The notes under the pieces are model-generated. The model ran no database searches, had not been told where the DNA came from, and worked only from the letters and a program-made list of their open reading frames with translations. 64,000 bases of DNA from Leisingera daeponensis DSM 23529 (lineage in GTDB: Bacteria > Pseudomonadota > Alphaproteobacteria > Rhodobacterales > Rhodobacteraceae): assembly GCF_000473145.1 (NCBI RefSeq), contig NZ_KI421500.1, positions 3,735,583 through 3,799,582 on the forward strand. The letters are read 5' to 3'. Position 1 is the first letter of the stretch; every line of letters begins with the position of its first letter. Below, one piece after another: positions 51,765 to 60,846 of the stretch. The position numbers were made by a program, and so were the translations under genes.

Positions 51765-52529
51765 ATGACCCAGACACTTCTCGAAACGGACGCGCTTACC
51801 GTGCGGTTTGGCGGCCACGTGGCGGTCGACGCGGTGTCCTGCAGCTTTCGCGCGGGCGAGCTGACCGCCATCGTCGGGCCGAATGGCGCAGGGAAGACCA
51901 CCTATTTCAACCTGATTTCGGGCCAGATCCCGGCCGGTTCCGGCACCGTGAGGCTGATGGGCGAGGATATCACCCGCCTGGGCGTGGCCGGCCGCTGCCG
52001 CCGCGGGCTGGGGCGGGCGTTTCAGCTCACCAATCTGTTTCCCAGCCTGACAGTTTTCGAAAACGTGCGCCTGGTGATCCAGTCGCGCCAGCACAAGGGG
52101 TTCGGGCTGTTCTCGATGGCGGACAGCCACACGGAACTGACCGTGGCGGCAATGGCCATTCTTGAGCGGGTGCGGCTGGACACACAGAAAGACCAGCTCG
52201 TGTCAGAGCTGCCGCACGGCGATCAGCGCAAGCTGGAAGTGGCGCTGCTGATCGGGCTGGACCCGGCGGTTTACATGTTTGACGAGCCAACGGCGGGGAT
52301 GAGCGTTGATGAAGCGCCGGTGATTTTGGATCTGATTGCGGAAATCAAGGCAGACCGGGAGCGCACGGTTCTGCTGGTTGAGCACAAGCTGGATGTGATC
52401 CGCAGCCTCGCCGACCGCATCATCGTTTTGCACAATGGCGCGCTGGCTGCCGATGGCCCGCCTGCCGAAGTCATGGCGTCTGCCGTGGTGCAGGAAGCCT
52501 ATATGGGCAAGGAGCTGGATCATGTCTGA
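51765..52529 (+). CDS. livG: ABC transporter ATPase, LivG type
   Basis: 254 residues. Walker A GPNGAGKTTYFN, the LivG-specific RAFQLTNLFPSLTVFENV, signature region LPHGDQRKLEVALL (GDQRK as in LivG), Walker B VYMFDEPTAGMS, and switch His in LLVEHKLDVI. Symbol given for family type only; the substrate need not be an amino acid. 8-base overlap with the next ATPase gene. Confidence 0.9.
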   Translation: MTQTLLETDALTVRFGGHVAVDAVSCSFRAGELTAIVGPNGAGKTTYFNLISGQIPAGSGTVRLMGEDITRLGVAGRCRRGLGRAFQLTNLFPSLTVFENVRLVIQSRQHKGFGLFSMADSHTELTVAAMAILERVRLDTQKDQLVSELPHGDQRKLEVALLIGLDPAVYMFDEPTAGMSVDEAPVILDLIAEIKADRERTVLLVEHKLDVIRSLADRIIVLHNGALAADGPPAEVMASAVVQEAYMGKELDHV

Positions 52530-53244
52530 CCCGATCCTGTCGCTGCAGGCGGTGCATACCGACATCGCGCAGTATCATATCCTCCAAGGGGTGGACCTTG
52601 AGGTGCCGCGTGGCCAGGTGACCATGCTGCTGGGCCGGAACGGCGTTGGAAAAACCACGACGCTGAAGACCATCATGGGCCAGTGGACCGCCAAATCGGG
52701 CAAAATTCTGTACGACGGCCAGGATATCACCCGCTTCCCCGTATCGGCGCGCGCAAGGGGCGGGATCGGCTTTGTGCCCGAAGACATGGGTATTTTCAGC
52801 GATCTGACGGTGGAGGAGAACATGGTGCTGGGCTGCACCTCCGGACCGCTGGAGGGCGCGCGCAAGGACTGGCTTCTGGGGGCATTTCCGGCTTTGGGCA
52901 CTTTCTGGACCAGCGAGGCGGGCAACCTGTCAGGCGGGCAGAAGCAAATGCTGTCGATTGCCCGCGCGATGGCCGAAGACCGGCAGCTTTACCTGATTGA
53001 CGAGCCGACCAAGGGGCTTGCGCCAGCGATCGTCTCGACCATGGCCCAGGCGCTGCGGGAATTGAAAGGGCAGGGAGCCTCGATTTTGCTGGTGGAGCAG
53101 AATTTTTCGGTCGCCAGGGCGCTGGGCGATAGCGCCGCGGTCATGGATGACGGACGGGTGATCTGGAGTGGAGCAATGTCGGAGCTGGCCGGAAACAAGG
53201 ACCTTCAGGAACGCCTGATGGGTCTCAGCATGGAGGCGCACTGA
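52522..53244 (+). CDS. livF: ABC transporter ATPase, LivF type
   Basis: 240 residues from the ATG at 52522, inside the end of livG with AAGGAG upstream. Walker A GRNGVGKTTTLK, GIGFVPEDMGIFSDLTVEENM (LivF-type Q-loop), signature LSGGQKQMLSIARAM, Walker B LYLIDEPTKGLAP, switch LLVEQNFSVAR. Pairs with LivG to power the importer. Confidence 0.9.
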   Translation: MSDPILSLQAVHTDIAQYHILQGVDLEVPRGQVTMLLGRNGVGKTTTLKTIMGQWTAKSGKILYDGQDITRFPVSARARGGIGFVPEDMGIFSDLTVEENMVLGCTSGPLEGARKDWLLGAFPALGTFWTSEAGNLSGGQKQMLSIARAMAEDRQLYLIDEPTKGLAPAIVSTMAQALRELKGQGASILLVEQNFSVARALGDSAAVMDDGRVIWSGAMSELAGNKDLQERLMGLSMEAH

Positions 53245-53245
53245 G

Positions 53246-54277
53246 ATGACCGCTGCCCCCGATCACAGACCCACCTTCGCCAGTATCAGCCTGGCAGAAC
53301 GGCTGGATGCGGCATTGCCTGTTCTGCTGATCCCCTTGCTTGTCCTGCTCGGGTTTTTCGCCATTGGCGCGCCCTCGTCCTGGTTGACGCTGACTGTGTC
53401 GGGCCTGGCCATGGGGATGATGATCTTCATCATGGCTTCGGGGCTGACACTGGTCTTTGGCCTGATGGATGTGATCAACTTCGGTCACGGGGCCTTTGTT
53501 TCGGTCGGCGCCTTTGTCGGGGTTTCCGTGCTCATTGCGCTGGGCGAGTGGACCGGGGCGGCATCGCTGCTTTTGAACATGTCCGCTGTCTTCCTGGCCG
53601 TCGGTGCCGCGATGACCGTGACTGGCGCCTTGGGCTGGGGATTTGAACGGATCATCGTCAAGCCGGTTTACGGCGCGCACCTGAAGCAGATCCTGGTGAC
53701 GGTTGGCGGGCTGATTGTGATCGAGCAGCTGATCCACGTGGTCTGGGGCCCGGACGAGATCTTCTTCAACCGTCCCGAAACCCTGAAGGGGGCTGTCACC
53801 TTTGCCGGGGCTGCGATGGAGAAATACCGCTTGCTGGCCGTGGCGGTCGGGCTGGCCCTGTTCATTGCCATGCGCATGGTTCTGCGCCGCACCAAGATCG
53901 GCCTGATTGTGCGGGCCGGGGTGGAGAACGGGCCCATGGTCGAAGCGCTCGGCTACAGGCTGCGTCTGGTCTTTGTCGGCGTGTTCATCGCCGGATCGGC
54001 CCTGGCCGGGCTGGGCGGCGTGATGTGGGGCCTCTATCAGGAGGTCATCACCGCCGGGATGGGCGAAAAGATGATGGTTCTGGTCTTCATCGTCGCCATC
54101 ATTGGCGGGCTGGGGTCGGTCGAAGGGGCCTTTATCGGGGCGCTTCTGGTCGGGCTGATGCAGAACTACGTGGCCTTTCTGGAACCGAAGCTGGCGCTGG
54201 TGTCGAACATCGCGCTGATGACCGCAATCCTGATGTGGCGGCCGCAAGGCATGCTGCCTGTCGTGAAGGCGAAATAA
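53246..54277 (+). CDS. livH: ABC transporter permease, LivH type
   Basis: 343 residues, about eight membrane helices. LivH-type blocks: SGLTLVFGLMDVINFGHGAF near the first third, and the coupling segment MVEALGYRLRLVFVGVFIAGSALAGLGG in the cytoplasmic loop. Starts one base after the livF stop. The N-terminal 30 residues are polar and longer than usual. Confidence 0.9.
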   Translation: MTAAPDHRPTFASISLAERLDAALPVLLIPLLVLLGFFAIGAPSSWLTLTVSGLAMGMMIFIMASGLTLVFGLMDVINFGHGAFVSVGAFVGVSVLIALGEWTGAASLLLNMSAVFLAVGAAMTVTGALGWGFERIIVKPVYGAHLKQILVTVGGLIVIEQLIHVVWGPDEIFFNRPETLKGAVTFAGAAMEKYRLLAVAVGLALFIAMRMVLRRTKIGLIVRAGVENGPMVEALGYRLRLVFVGVFIAGSALAGLGGVMWGLYQEVITAGMGEKMMVLVFIVAIIGGLGSVEGAFIGALLVGLMQNYVAFLEPKLALVSNIALMTAILMWRPQGMLPVVKAK

Positions 54278-54278
54278 G

Positions 54279-55337
54279 ATGATCGTCAAACTCCTCTCCG
54301 GCGACAAGCCGCGCTCCGCGGTTCTGACCGCAGTGCTGCTGGTAATCCTGATCTGTCTGGCCGGTGCGCCGTTCATCTTTGACGGCGTGCGCCCGCTGGA
54401 TACCGCCGCGCGGATCTGCATCTTCATCCTGCTGGTGGCGAGCTATGATCTGCTGCTGGGCTACGGGGGGATCGTCAGCTTTGCCCACACGATGTTCTTT
54501 GGCCTCGGCGCCTATGGTGTCGCGCTTGCATCCACACACATGGGGCGCGGATTTGATGCGCTATTGGCCGGATCGCTGGCGGGTGCCGCGGCGGCAGTTG
54601 TCCTGGCGCTGCTGATCGGCTTGTTCAGCCTGCGGGTGCGTGCGATCTTCTTTGCCATGATCACGCTGGCTGTGGCGTCGGCTGTCGCGGTTCTTGTGTC
54701 GCAATTCTCGGGCATCACCGGCGGCGAGGATGGTTTGACCTACAATATCCCGCGCGTTCTGACCTCAGCCAACCGCATGGGTGAATTTCTAGGCACACGC
54801 ATCACCGGCAAGACCTTGAACTATTATCTGGTGTTTTTTGCCTCGCTTCTCCTGTTCCTGCTGCTGCTGCGCATCGTGAATTCACCGTTCGGCCGCGTGC
54901 TGCAGGCGATCCGCGAAAATGATTTCCGGGCCGAGGCGATCGGTTACCGCGTGGTGTGGTACCGCACGGTTGCCACCTGCCTTTCGGCGGCGGCGGCGGC
55001 GATGGCGGGCAGCCTTTTTGCCATCTGGCTGCGCTATGTCGGGCCGGATACCACGCTCAGCTTCGAGATCATGCTCGACATCCTCCTGATGGTGGTGATT
55101 GGCGGCATGGGGACGATGTATGGCGCTGTGATCGGGGCGGCGCTGTTTATTCTGGCGCAGACGTATCTGCAAAATCTGATGGGCAGCGCGTCTGAGGCTA
55201 CCGCCGGCCTGCCGTTGATCCCTGATCTGCTGAACCCTGACCGCTGGCTGATGTGGCTGGGCATCCTGTTCATCCTCAGCGTCTATTTCTTCCCCTCTGG
55301 CATTGTCGGCCGGCTGCGCGAACGGCGCGTATCATGA
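54279..55337 (+). CDS. livM: ABC transporter permease, LivM type
   Basis: 352 residues with about nine membrane helices; YDLLLGYGGIVSFAHTMFFG is the LivM signature, and FGRVLQAIRENDFRAEAIGY is the coupling loop. Starts one base after the livH stop and overlaps the alpha/beta hydrolase by 4 bases. Confidence 0.9.
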   Translation: MIVKLLSGDKPRSAVLTAVLLVILICLAGAPFIFDGVRPLDTAARICIFILLVASYDLLLGYGGIVSFAHTMFFGLGAYGVALASTHMGRGFDALLAGSLAGAAAAVVLALLIGLFSLRVRAIFFAMITLAVASAVAVLVSQFSGITGGEDGLTYNIPRVLTSANRMGEFLGTRITGKTLNYYLVFFASLLLFLLLLRIVNSPFGRVLQAIRENDFRAEAIGYRVVWYRTVATCLSAAAAAMAGSLFAIWLRYVGPDTTLSFEIMLDILLMVVIGGMGTMYGAVIGAALFILAQTYLQNLMGSASEATAGLPLIPDLLNPDRWLMWLGILFILSVYFFPSGIVGRLRERRVS

Positions 55338-56116
55338 CGATTCCCGTTCTATTTCTCCACGGCTGGGCGATGAACGGAGCAATGTTCAACGACACGGCAG
55401 AGCGGCTGGGGGCAGAGTTCGAATGCTACGCCCCCGATCTGCCGGGGCATGGCGGCCGGCTGGCGGACGAAGCCAGTCTCGACGCCTGCGCGGCCCTTGC
55501 AAAGCGGTGGATCGACAGCCTGGACCGGCCCATTCTGGCCGGCTGGTCGATGGGGGCAGGGGCCGCGTGGCGTTATGCGGCGAAGCACGGAAACGCTGGC
55601 CTGCGCGGGCTGGTCACCATCGACATGAGCCCCCGGATGCTTCCGGATGAGGACTGGGATCTGGGCCTGATCGGGCAAAGCGCAGAAGCCATTCTGGCGA
55701 CCTCTGACAAAATCGTGCCCCAGTGGACCCGCATGGCCAGCAGTATTGCGCGCAACATGTATGCGCTCTCCAGCGCCCCGGTCCCAAGCCGCGAGGACAT
55801 AATTGACCAGCTGCTGGCGCAAGACCCCGCCCGCCTGCGCCCGCTGTGGGACGATCTGGTCGCGATGGATGAACGTGAAACGATTGCAAAAATCGCTGTC
55901 CCCTACCTTGTCTGCACGGGCGCGCGCAGCAGGCTTTACAGCCAGGATGCAGCGCACTGGATCGCGTCGCAGGCCCGGCGGGCGAGGGTGGAGAGTTTCG
56001 CGTTCTCGGGACACTCGCCCCATCTGGAAGAGCCTGAGGCCTTTTGCGATGCCATCCGGCGCTTTGTTGCTGCAGAAGGGCTATCGACCCCAAATCAAGA
56101 CCAAGAAGTGACCTGA
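55334..56116 (+). CDS. alpha/beta hydrolase (BioH-like)
   Basis: 260 residues from the ATG at 55334 (ATGA overlap with livM). VLFLHGWAMNGAMFNDTAER (oxyanion region), nucleophile LAGWSMGAGAAW (Ser), late SGHSPHLEEPEAF (His) and the acid region YLVCTGARSRLYS. Similar in layout to BioH/pimeloyl esterases, but the operon context indicates a catabolic ester, lactone or CoA-thioester hydrolase. The acid residue of the triad is uncertain: the usual Asp after the TG strand reads ARSR. Confidence 0.85.
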   Translation: MTIPVLFLHGWAMNGAMFNDTAERLGAEFECYAPDLPGHGGRLADEASLDACAALAKRWIDSLDRPILAGWSMGAGAAWRYAAKHGNAGLRGLVTIDMSPRMLPDEDWDLGLIGQSAEAILATSDKIVPQWTRMASSIARNMYALSSAPVPSREDIIDQLLAQDPARLRPLWDDLVAMDERETIAKIAVPYLVCTGARSRLYSQDAAHWIASQARRARVESFAFSGHSPHLEEPEAFCDAIRRFVAAEGLSTPNQDQEVT

Positions 56117-56712
56117 TGACCAAGCCTGCAACTGCGAAGCCAAAAACCAAACGCGGGAAGGAGCGCCGGGCCAAAATCCTGGCTGCCGCCGAACAGGTGA
56201 TCGGCCAAAAGGGCTTTGCCGCCGCCTCCATCGCGGACATTACCCGTGCCGCCGGCACCGCGCTGGGCACTTTCTACATCTATTTCTCGGGCAAGGATGA
56301 AGTTTTTCGCGAACTGGTTCAGGACATGGGCCACGCCACCCGGTCCCAGGCCGCGGAGCGGATCGCCGGGGCTGCAAACCGGCTGGAGGCTGAGCGCGCA
56401 GGTTTGGAAGCCTATCTGACCGTGGTGCGCGACCGCCCCTTGCAGTACCGCATTGTCGAGGAGGCCCGCTTTGTCGACCCGGAGGCCTACCGCGAGTATT
56501 ACACTGAGTTCGGCAAGGCTTATGCGGATCAGCTGGATCAAGCAGCCGGCAGGGGAGAAATTTCGCCGGGCGACGCCGAGGTGCGCGCCTGGGCCCTGAT
56601 GGGGATCGCCAAGACCCTGGGCGAGCGGTTTGTTCTTTGGGAAGACGAGGCCGACATCGAACGGGTTGTTGCCGAGGCCCACGAATTCATTTGCAACGGA
56701 TTGGCGCCATGA
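56116..56712 (+). CDS. TetR-family transcriptional regulator
   Basis: 198 residues from the ATG at 56116 (TGATG overlap with the upstream stop). N-terminal helix-turn-helix: RRAKILAAAEQVIGQKGF then SIADITRAAGTALGTFYIYF (recognition helix). The C-terminal ligand domain is unremarkable. Encoded in the middle of the operon; it probably represses the operon by binding the palindrome at 50461-50480 and lets go when a CoA ester or the substrate is present. Confidence 0.9.
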   Translation: MTKPATAKPKTKRGKERRAKILAAAEQVIGQKGFAAASIADITRAAGTALGTFYIYFSGKDEVFRELVQDMGHATRSQAAERIAGAANRLEAERAGLEAYLTVVRDRPLQYRIVEEARFVDPEAYREYYTEFGKAYADQLDQAAGRGEISPGDAEVRAWALMGIAKTLGERFVLWEDEADIERVVAEAHEFICNGLAP

Positions 56713-57476
56713 GCGGATTAGTCTTCAGCGACCAAATAGACCTGGCAGGCGGGGAGCCTTGCTTCCGCATCACGATGAAGGCTCCGCGCGCAAATGCGCT
56801 GGAGCCCGGTTTGTTGCGGGACTTGCACCAAGCCTTTGATGCGCTGGAGCAGTCGGGCGCCCGGAAAGCACTGATCCTCGGCGGGCGCAATTTTTCAACC
56901 GGGGGAGATGTCAGCCGGTTTCATGAGGCGGCACGAAACGGCCGGGCGGAGCAATACGCCGAAGCGGTGGTCCCGGCGCTGCAGGACCTGGTCATGCGGA
57001 TGATCACAATGCCCGTGGTGATTGCGTCCGCGGTGCGCGGGGCCGCGACCGGCGGGTCGGCAGGCATCTTTTTTGCGTCCGGCATTGCTGCCGCTGAACC
57101 GGGCGCCTTTGTGCAACCCTACTACGGCGTCATGGGATTTGCGCCGGACGGCGGGTGGACAGCGCTCCTGCCAGAGTTGATCGGCGCCGGGCCGGCCCAA
57201 GGCTGGCTGATGGCAAACTGCCGCCACGGCGCAGGCGAATTGCAGCGCCTCGGGCTGGTTCAGGCAGTTGATGCCGATCCGGAGGCCAGGGCGGCAGAGC
57301 TGCTGTGCAGCATCGACACGGGATCTGCCCTGGCAGCTAAGTCGCTGGTCTGGAACAGCGAACGGCTGGCCCGTGTCCGCGCGGGGCTGGACGCGGAAAC
57401 CGCCGCATTCCGCACATTGATCGGGCGGCAGGGCACCCAGTCGCGGATGGCAAAGTTCCTTCAATCAACCGGATAG
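56709..57476 (+). CDS. enoyl-CoA hydratase/isomerase family protein
   Basis: 255 residues from the ATG at 56709 (ATGA overlap). Crotonase fold: ALILGGRNFSTGGDVSRF (first oxyanion half) and VRGAATGGSAGIFFASGIAA (second). The usual catalytic Glu pair is not both obvious: in the active-site block YGVMGFAPDGGWTALLPELIG the second position is Asp rather than Glu, so the reaction (hydratase, isomerase or hydrolase) is uncertain. Confidence 0.86.
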   Translation: MSGLVFSDQIDLAGGEPCFRITMKAPRANALEPGLLRDLHQAFDALEQSGARKALILGGRNFSTGGDVSRFHEAARNGRAEQYAEAVVPALQDLVMRMITMPVVIASAVRGAATGGSAGIFFASGIAAAEPGAFVQPYYGVMGFAPDGGWTALLPELIGAGPAQGWLMANCRHGAGELQRLGLVQAVDADPEARAAELLCSIDTGSALAAKSLVWNSERLARVRAGLDAETAAFRTLIGRQGTQSRMAKFLQSTG

Positions 57477-57481
57477 ATGCG

Positions 57482-58972
57482 ATGTTCGACGTGACCCCGG
57501 ATATGGCCGCAAAACGGGCGGCATTAACCCCCGATGCTTTGGCTTTTCACGACACCTCCACCGGTCAGGACTGGAGTTTCTCCCGGATCAATGATGCGGC
57601 AAACGCAGTTGCAGCGGGGTTGAAGGCGCAAGGCCTGGCAGAAGGCGACCGTGCCGCTATCATCTGCCAGAACAGGGTGGAGTTTTTCATTGCCTTGTTT
57701 GCCTGCCAAAAGACCGGGATCATCCTGTGCCCGCTGAACTGGCGCCAGCCAGCACCTGAGCTGGTGGAAACCCTGGACCAGGTAGGCATCTCTCTGCTGC
57801 TGACAGACACGGAGTTTCAGGCCACGGCCCGCGAAGCCGCGGCAGGCGCAGGCGCACCGGTTCTGACAATCGAGGAAGATCTTGCCGGCTGGATCAGGGA
57901 CGGCGGCCCCGCCGTTAAGGCTCCGGTGCCTGCCGAACGGCCCTGGTATCTGCTGTTCACCTCCGGCACCACTGGCTTGCCCAAGGCGGTCATCCAAACG
58001 GCACGCATGGCCTGGGCCAATGCGGTGAACATCGGGCAGGCCATAGATATTGCATCTACTGACCGCGCCGCGTGCTTTCTGCCGCTGTTTCACACCGCGG
58101 GCATCAATCTATACACCTTGCCGGTGTTCCTGACCGGCGGCAGCTCAACCATTCTGCCGAAATTCGAGCCGGAAACCGTGCGGAGCCTTTTGGCGTCCGG
58201 GCGGATCAATCAGTTCTTCGGCGTGCCGGCGGTTTATCAGGCGCTGTCGCTGCTGCCAGGCATCGGAGACCTGGATTGGACCCCGATCCGCTGCGGCTGC
58301 GGCGGGGCACCGCTGCCCGAACCCTTGATCCGCTTCTTTGCCGCTGAGGGCGCCAATGTGCTGAACGGCATGGGGATGACCGAAACCGGCCCGACCGTTT
58401 TCCTGATGGATCCGGCCCATGCGGCAGAGAAGATCGGATCGGTGGGAAAGCCGCAAAGCCTTGTCGACGTGCGGCTGGCCGGAGTGGCGGATGATACCGA
58501 AGGAGCGGGCGAGCTGCAGCTTCGCGGTCCGGGCGTCACGCCGGGATATTTCGGCAATCCCGAAGCAACGGCCAAGACCCTTACCGAGGATGGCTGGCTG
58601 GCCACTGGTGATGTCGCCCGGCGGGACGCGGACGGCTATTATTACATCGTCGACCGCATCAAGGACATGTTCATTTCAGGCGGCGAAAACGTGTACCCGG
58701 CGGAGGTGGAGCGGGTGCTGAACGCCCATCCCGCTATTCTGGAAGCTGCGGTTGTGGGGGTTCCCGACGCCAAGTGGGGCGAAGCGGGCGCGGCCTTTGT
58801 GGTGCTGCGCCCTGGCCAGACCGTCAGCCCCGAAACATTGCGCCCGTGGTGCCGGGAACGGCTGGCCGGTTACAAGGTGCCCGCGCATGTGCGGATTGTC
58901 GAAGACTTCCCCCGCACGGCTGCTGGCAAAGTATGCAAACCCAAGCTGCGCGAGGAGTTTTCCGATGATTAA
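57482..58972 (+). CDS. acyl-CoA synthetase (AMP-dependent ligase)
   Basis: 496 residues. AMP-binding motif LFTSGTTGLPKAVIQ, then ACFLPLFHTAGINLYTLPVF, GMGMTETGPTVF, GWLATGDVARRDADGYYYIV and the C-terminal swing KDMFISGGENVYPAEVE with the catalytic Lys near the end (TAAGKVCKPKLRE). It activates an imported acid to its CoA thioester with ATP. Layout fits medium-chain, aryl or cyclic acids. 8-base overlap with the next gene. Confidence 0.9.
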   Translation: MFDVTPDMAAKRAALTPDALAFHDTSTGQDWSFSRINDAANAVAAGLKAQGLAEGDRAAIICQNRVEFFIALFACQKTGIILCPLNWRQPAPELVETLDQVGISLLLTDTEFQATAREAAAGAGAPVLTIEEDLAGWIRDGGPAVKAPVPAERPWYLLFTSGTTGLPKAVIQTARMAWANAVNIGQAIDIASTDRAACFLPLFHTAGINLYTLPVFLTGGSSTILPKFEPETVRSLLASGRINQFFGVPAVYQALSLLPGIGDLDWTPIRCGCGGAPLPEPLIRFFAAEGANVLNGMGMTETGPTVFLMDPAHAAEKIGSVGKPQSLVDVRLAGVADDTEGAGELQLRGPGVTPGYFGNPEATAKTLTEDGWLATGDVARRDADGYYYIVDRIKDMFISGGENVYPAEVERVLNAHPAILEAAVVGVPDAKWGEAGAAFVVLRPGQTVSPETLRPWCRERLAGYKVPAHVRIVEDFPRTAAGKVCKPKLREEFSDD

Positions 58973-59321
58973 CCTGGAGGAGCGCTGGACCCCAACGCAG
59001 GCAGATTTCGATGCCTTCGCCAAAGTGTCAGGCGATGACAATGCGATCCATGTTGATCCGGAGTTTTGCGCCGAAACGGCCTTTGGCCGGACGGTAAGCC
59101 ACGGGATGCTGATCTATGCCAGGCTTTGGGGAATGCTGAAGCGCTATGACGCCGGGCTGTCTCAGGTCAGCCAGAGCCTGATGTTCCCGAACCCGGCCTT
59201 TGCAGGTGAAGAACTCAGGTTACAGATCACCGAAGAGGCCCATGGCCTGGTGAGGATGCTGGTCACACGGGTGGCGGATGGCGCGGAATGCCTGACCGGA
59301 GAGGCAGAGATCACATGCTGA
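58965..59321 (+). CDS. MaoC-like acyl-CoA hydratase (first)
   Basis: 118 residues from the ATG at 58965. Hot-dog fold with the (R)-hydratase motif: FAKVSGDDNAIHVDPEFCAE (catalytic Asp/His) and RTVSHGMLIYARL. Hydrates 2-enoyl-CoA to (R)-3-hydroxyacyl-CoA. Overlaps the ligase gene by 8 bases and the second MaoC gene by 7. Confidence 0.87.
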   Translation: MINLEERWTPTQADFDAFAKVSGDDNAIHVDPEFCAETAFGRTVSHGMLIYARLWGMLKRYDAGLSQVSQSLMFPNPAFAGEELRLQITEEAHGLVRMLVTRVADGAECLTGEAEITC

Positions 59322-59683
59322 GAACAGGGCAGACGGCGCGGATAACGCGCAGCTACACCCGGGAAGATCTGGCGGCCTATGCGGCATTGAGCGGCGCCAG
59401 CGCCGACAGTGTGCCGGAACCGCTGATCGCGGCCTTGTTCTCCTATCTATTGGGGGTGGAAGTGCCGGGATCTGGCACCAATTATCTGAAGCAGGATCTG
59501 GCCTTCAAAGCGCCCGCACCTCTGGATACTGCACTAGAGGCCAAAGTGGAAATCACCCGGCTGCGGCCGGAAAAGCATCTTGTGGATCTTTGGGCCAGCT
59601 GCACTGCGCCGGACGGCACGGTGATCTGTGAAGGCCGCAGCTTGGTAAAGGCCAAAGACGTTCCGGGCGCCTTCTCCGCCTGA
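59315..59683 (+). CDS. MaoC-like protein (second, degenerate active site)
   Basis: 122 residues from the ATG at 59315. Hot-dog sequence with ITRSYTREDLAAYAALSG and, where the first copy has DDNAIHVD, the text ASADSVPEP, so the Asp-x4-His pair is lost. The late FKAPAPLDTALEAKVEITRLRPEKH strand is typical. Likely forms a heterodimer with the catalytic first copy, as in two-gene hydratases. Last gene of the operon. Confidence 0.82.
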   Translation: MLRTGQTARITRSYTREDLAAYAALSGASADSVPEPLIAALFSYLLGVEVPGSGTNYLKQDLAFKAPAPLDTALEAKVEITRLRPEKHLVDLWASCTAPDGTVICEGRSLVKAKDVPGAFSA

Positions 59684-59879
59684 GTGACAGAGGACCGGTC
59701 CGGTCCGGGCTGTTCGGGCCGGGCACTGTTTTTTGATTCCGAGCGGCCTGGAGCGGTGCTCTGGGCAATTTCCGCCTCTCTCAATGGAGGCTGCTACCTG
59801 CGTCACGCCAACTCGTCCGTCCGGGCACTCATGCGGCTGATGGTCTGGATGCGGGCTGGCGCGAAGCACGCGGCGGGCG

Positions 59880-60410
59880 TTTCAGACCGGTTCCGCCCGC
59901 TCCTGCCAAAGGCAGACATTGGGGACCGGCCATGGCAGAGAGCGTCCAGGGGAAGATGCAGCCGTTGCAGTGGAACAGCGGCAGGGCCCAGAGATAGACC
60001 GCGTGTTTCCGCATCGCAGTGGCCGGCGTGTTGCCCTGCGCTAGCAGAAAGGCGCCGCGGTGGTGCGAGACCAGGCCTTGGGGCCGCCGGTGGTGCCGGA
60101 GGTGCAGCTGATCGAGATCGCATCCCGTTCGTCCCCGGGGCATTGCCTTACGCACTCCGGATTGCCGCGGGTCAGGAATACCTCATAACCGGCGGCCTCG
60201 GCATCAGTGCGCGGGCCGGCGTATTCCGGGTCGTTGTACTGGATCAGCACGTGTGACTCGGCGGCAAGCGACGGCGCCTCCTGCATCAGCGGCATGAACG
60301 CGCGGCCGGCGATCACCAGCGTGAGCATCGCGTGGCCGAGCTGGAATGCGATCACTGCCGCATCGGAGAACCTCGCCGGGGCCGGTTTAACATCGGCTTT
60401 CGTGGCCTTT
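59880..60410 (-). pseudogene. acyl-CoA synthetase remnant (truncated and frameshifted)
   Basis: Minus strand. Readable pieces are AAVIAFQLGHAMLTLVIAG, VLIQYNDPEYAGP, the AMP motif SCTSGTTGGPKA in one frame, then GLVSHHRGAFLLAQGN and HAVYLWALPLFHCNG in another. The expected CCCAAGGGCCTG reads CCCAAGGCCTG near 60077, a single lost G that breaks the frame at the AMP motif. About 90 N-terminal and 290 C-terminal residues are missing. It differs from the intact ligase at 57482, so it is not its duplicate. Bases 60411-60678 hold no gene other than the tRNA promoter region. Confidence 0.8.
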
Positions 60411-60678
60411 CCCGGTGCAACCCGGCGGAGAATTCCTGTTGAGCGGAATGGGGGCATTCAGGCACTTGCATGCCGAAGTTTGCAACCCGGGATCTGCTAA
60501 AGGCGGGCGGGTGAACCGGAAATCCGCGGTCGGAGCGGCAACCGGTTTTTATCCAATACCATCGAAAACCACGGTCTTTCAGCGCCATTTCAACGGCTTG
60601 AAGCCGATAAAGCGTTTTGTGAGAAAAAGAGAAATTTCGCCTTGCATCCCGCACGCTTGCGCAGATATACGGGTCAGC

Positions 60679-60768
60679 GGAGACGTGGCCGAGTGGTCGA
60701 AGGCGCTCCCCTGCTAAGGGAGTAGGCGGGAAACCGTCTCGTGGGTTCGAATCCCATCGTCTCCGCCA
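60679..60768 (+). tRNA. tRNA-Ser (anticodon GCU)
   Basis: 90 bases with encoded CCA. Acceptor GGAGACG pairs with CGTCTCC; D-arm has GTGGCCGAGTGGTCGAAGGC; the anticodon stem CTCCC/GGGAG surrounds CTGCTAA (anticodon GCT); there is a long class II variable arm (TAGGCGGGAAACCGTCTC) and the T-arm GTGGGTTCGAATCCCAT. The 3' half is the typical attachment site for tyrosine integrases, and an integrase gene follows 78 bases downstream. Confidence 0.97.
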
Positions 60769-60846
60769 TTTTCCCGGTTCAGCGGGGCCGAAGACGCGGA
60801 AAATCTCAAGATTTCCGTAGGTTCTTAACCGGGCATCCAACATTTA

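Noticed and set aside
53225..54427. 400-codon minus-strand frame across livH
   Set aside because: His/Gln/Asp-rich complement of a membrane-protein gene; the plus strand shows clear permease motifs and tight operon spacing.
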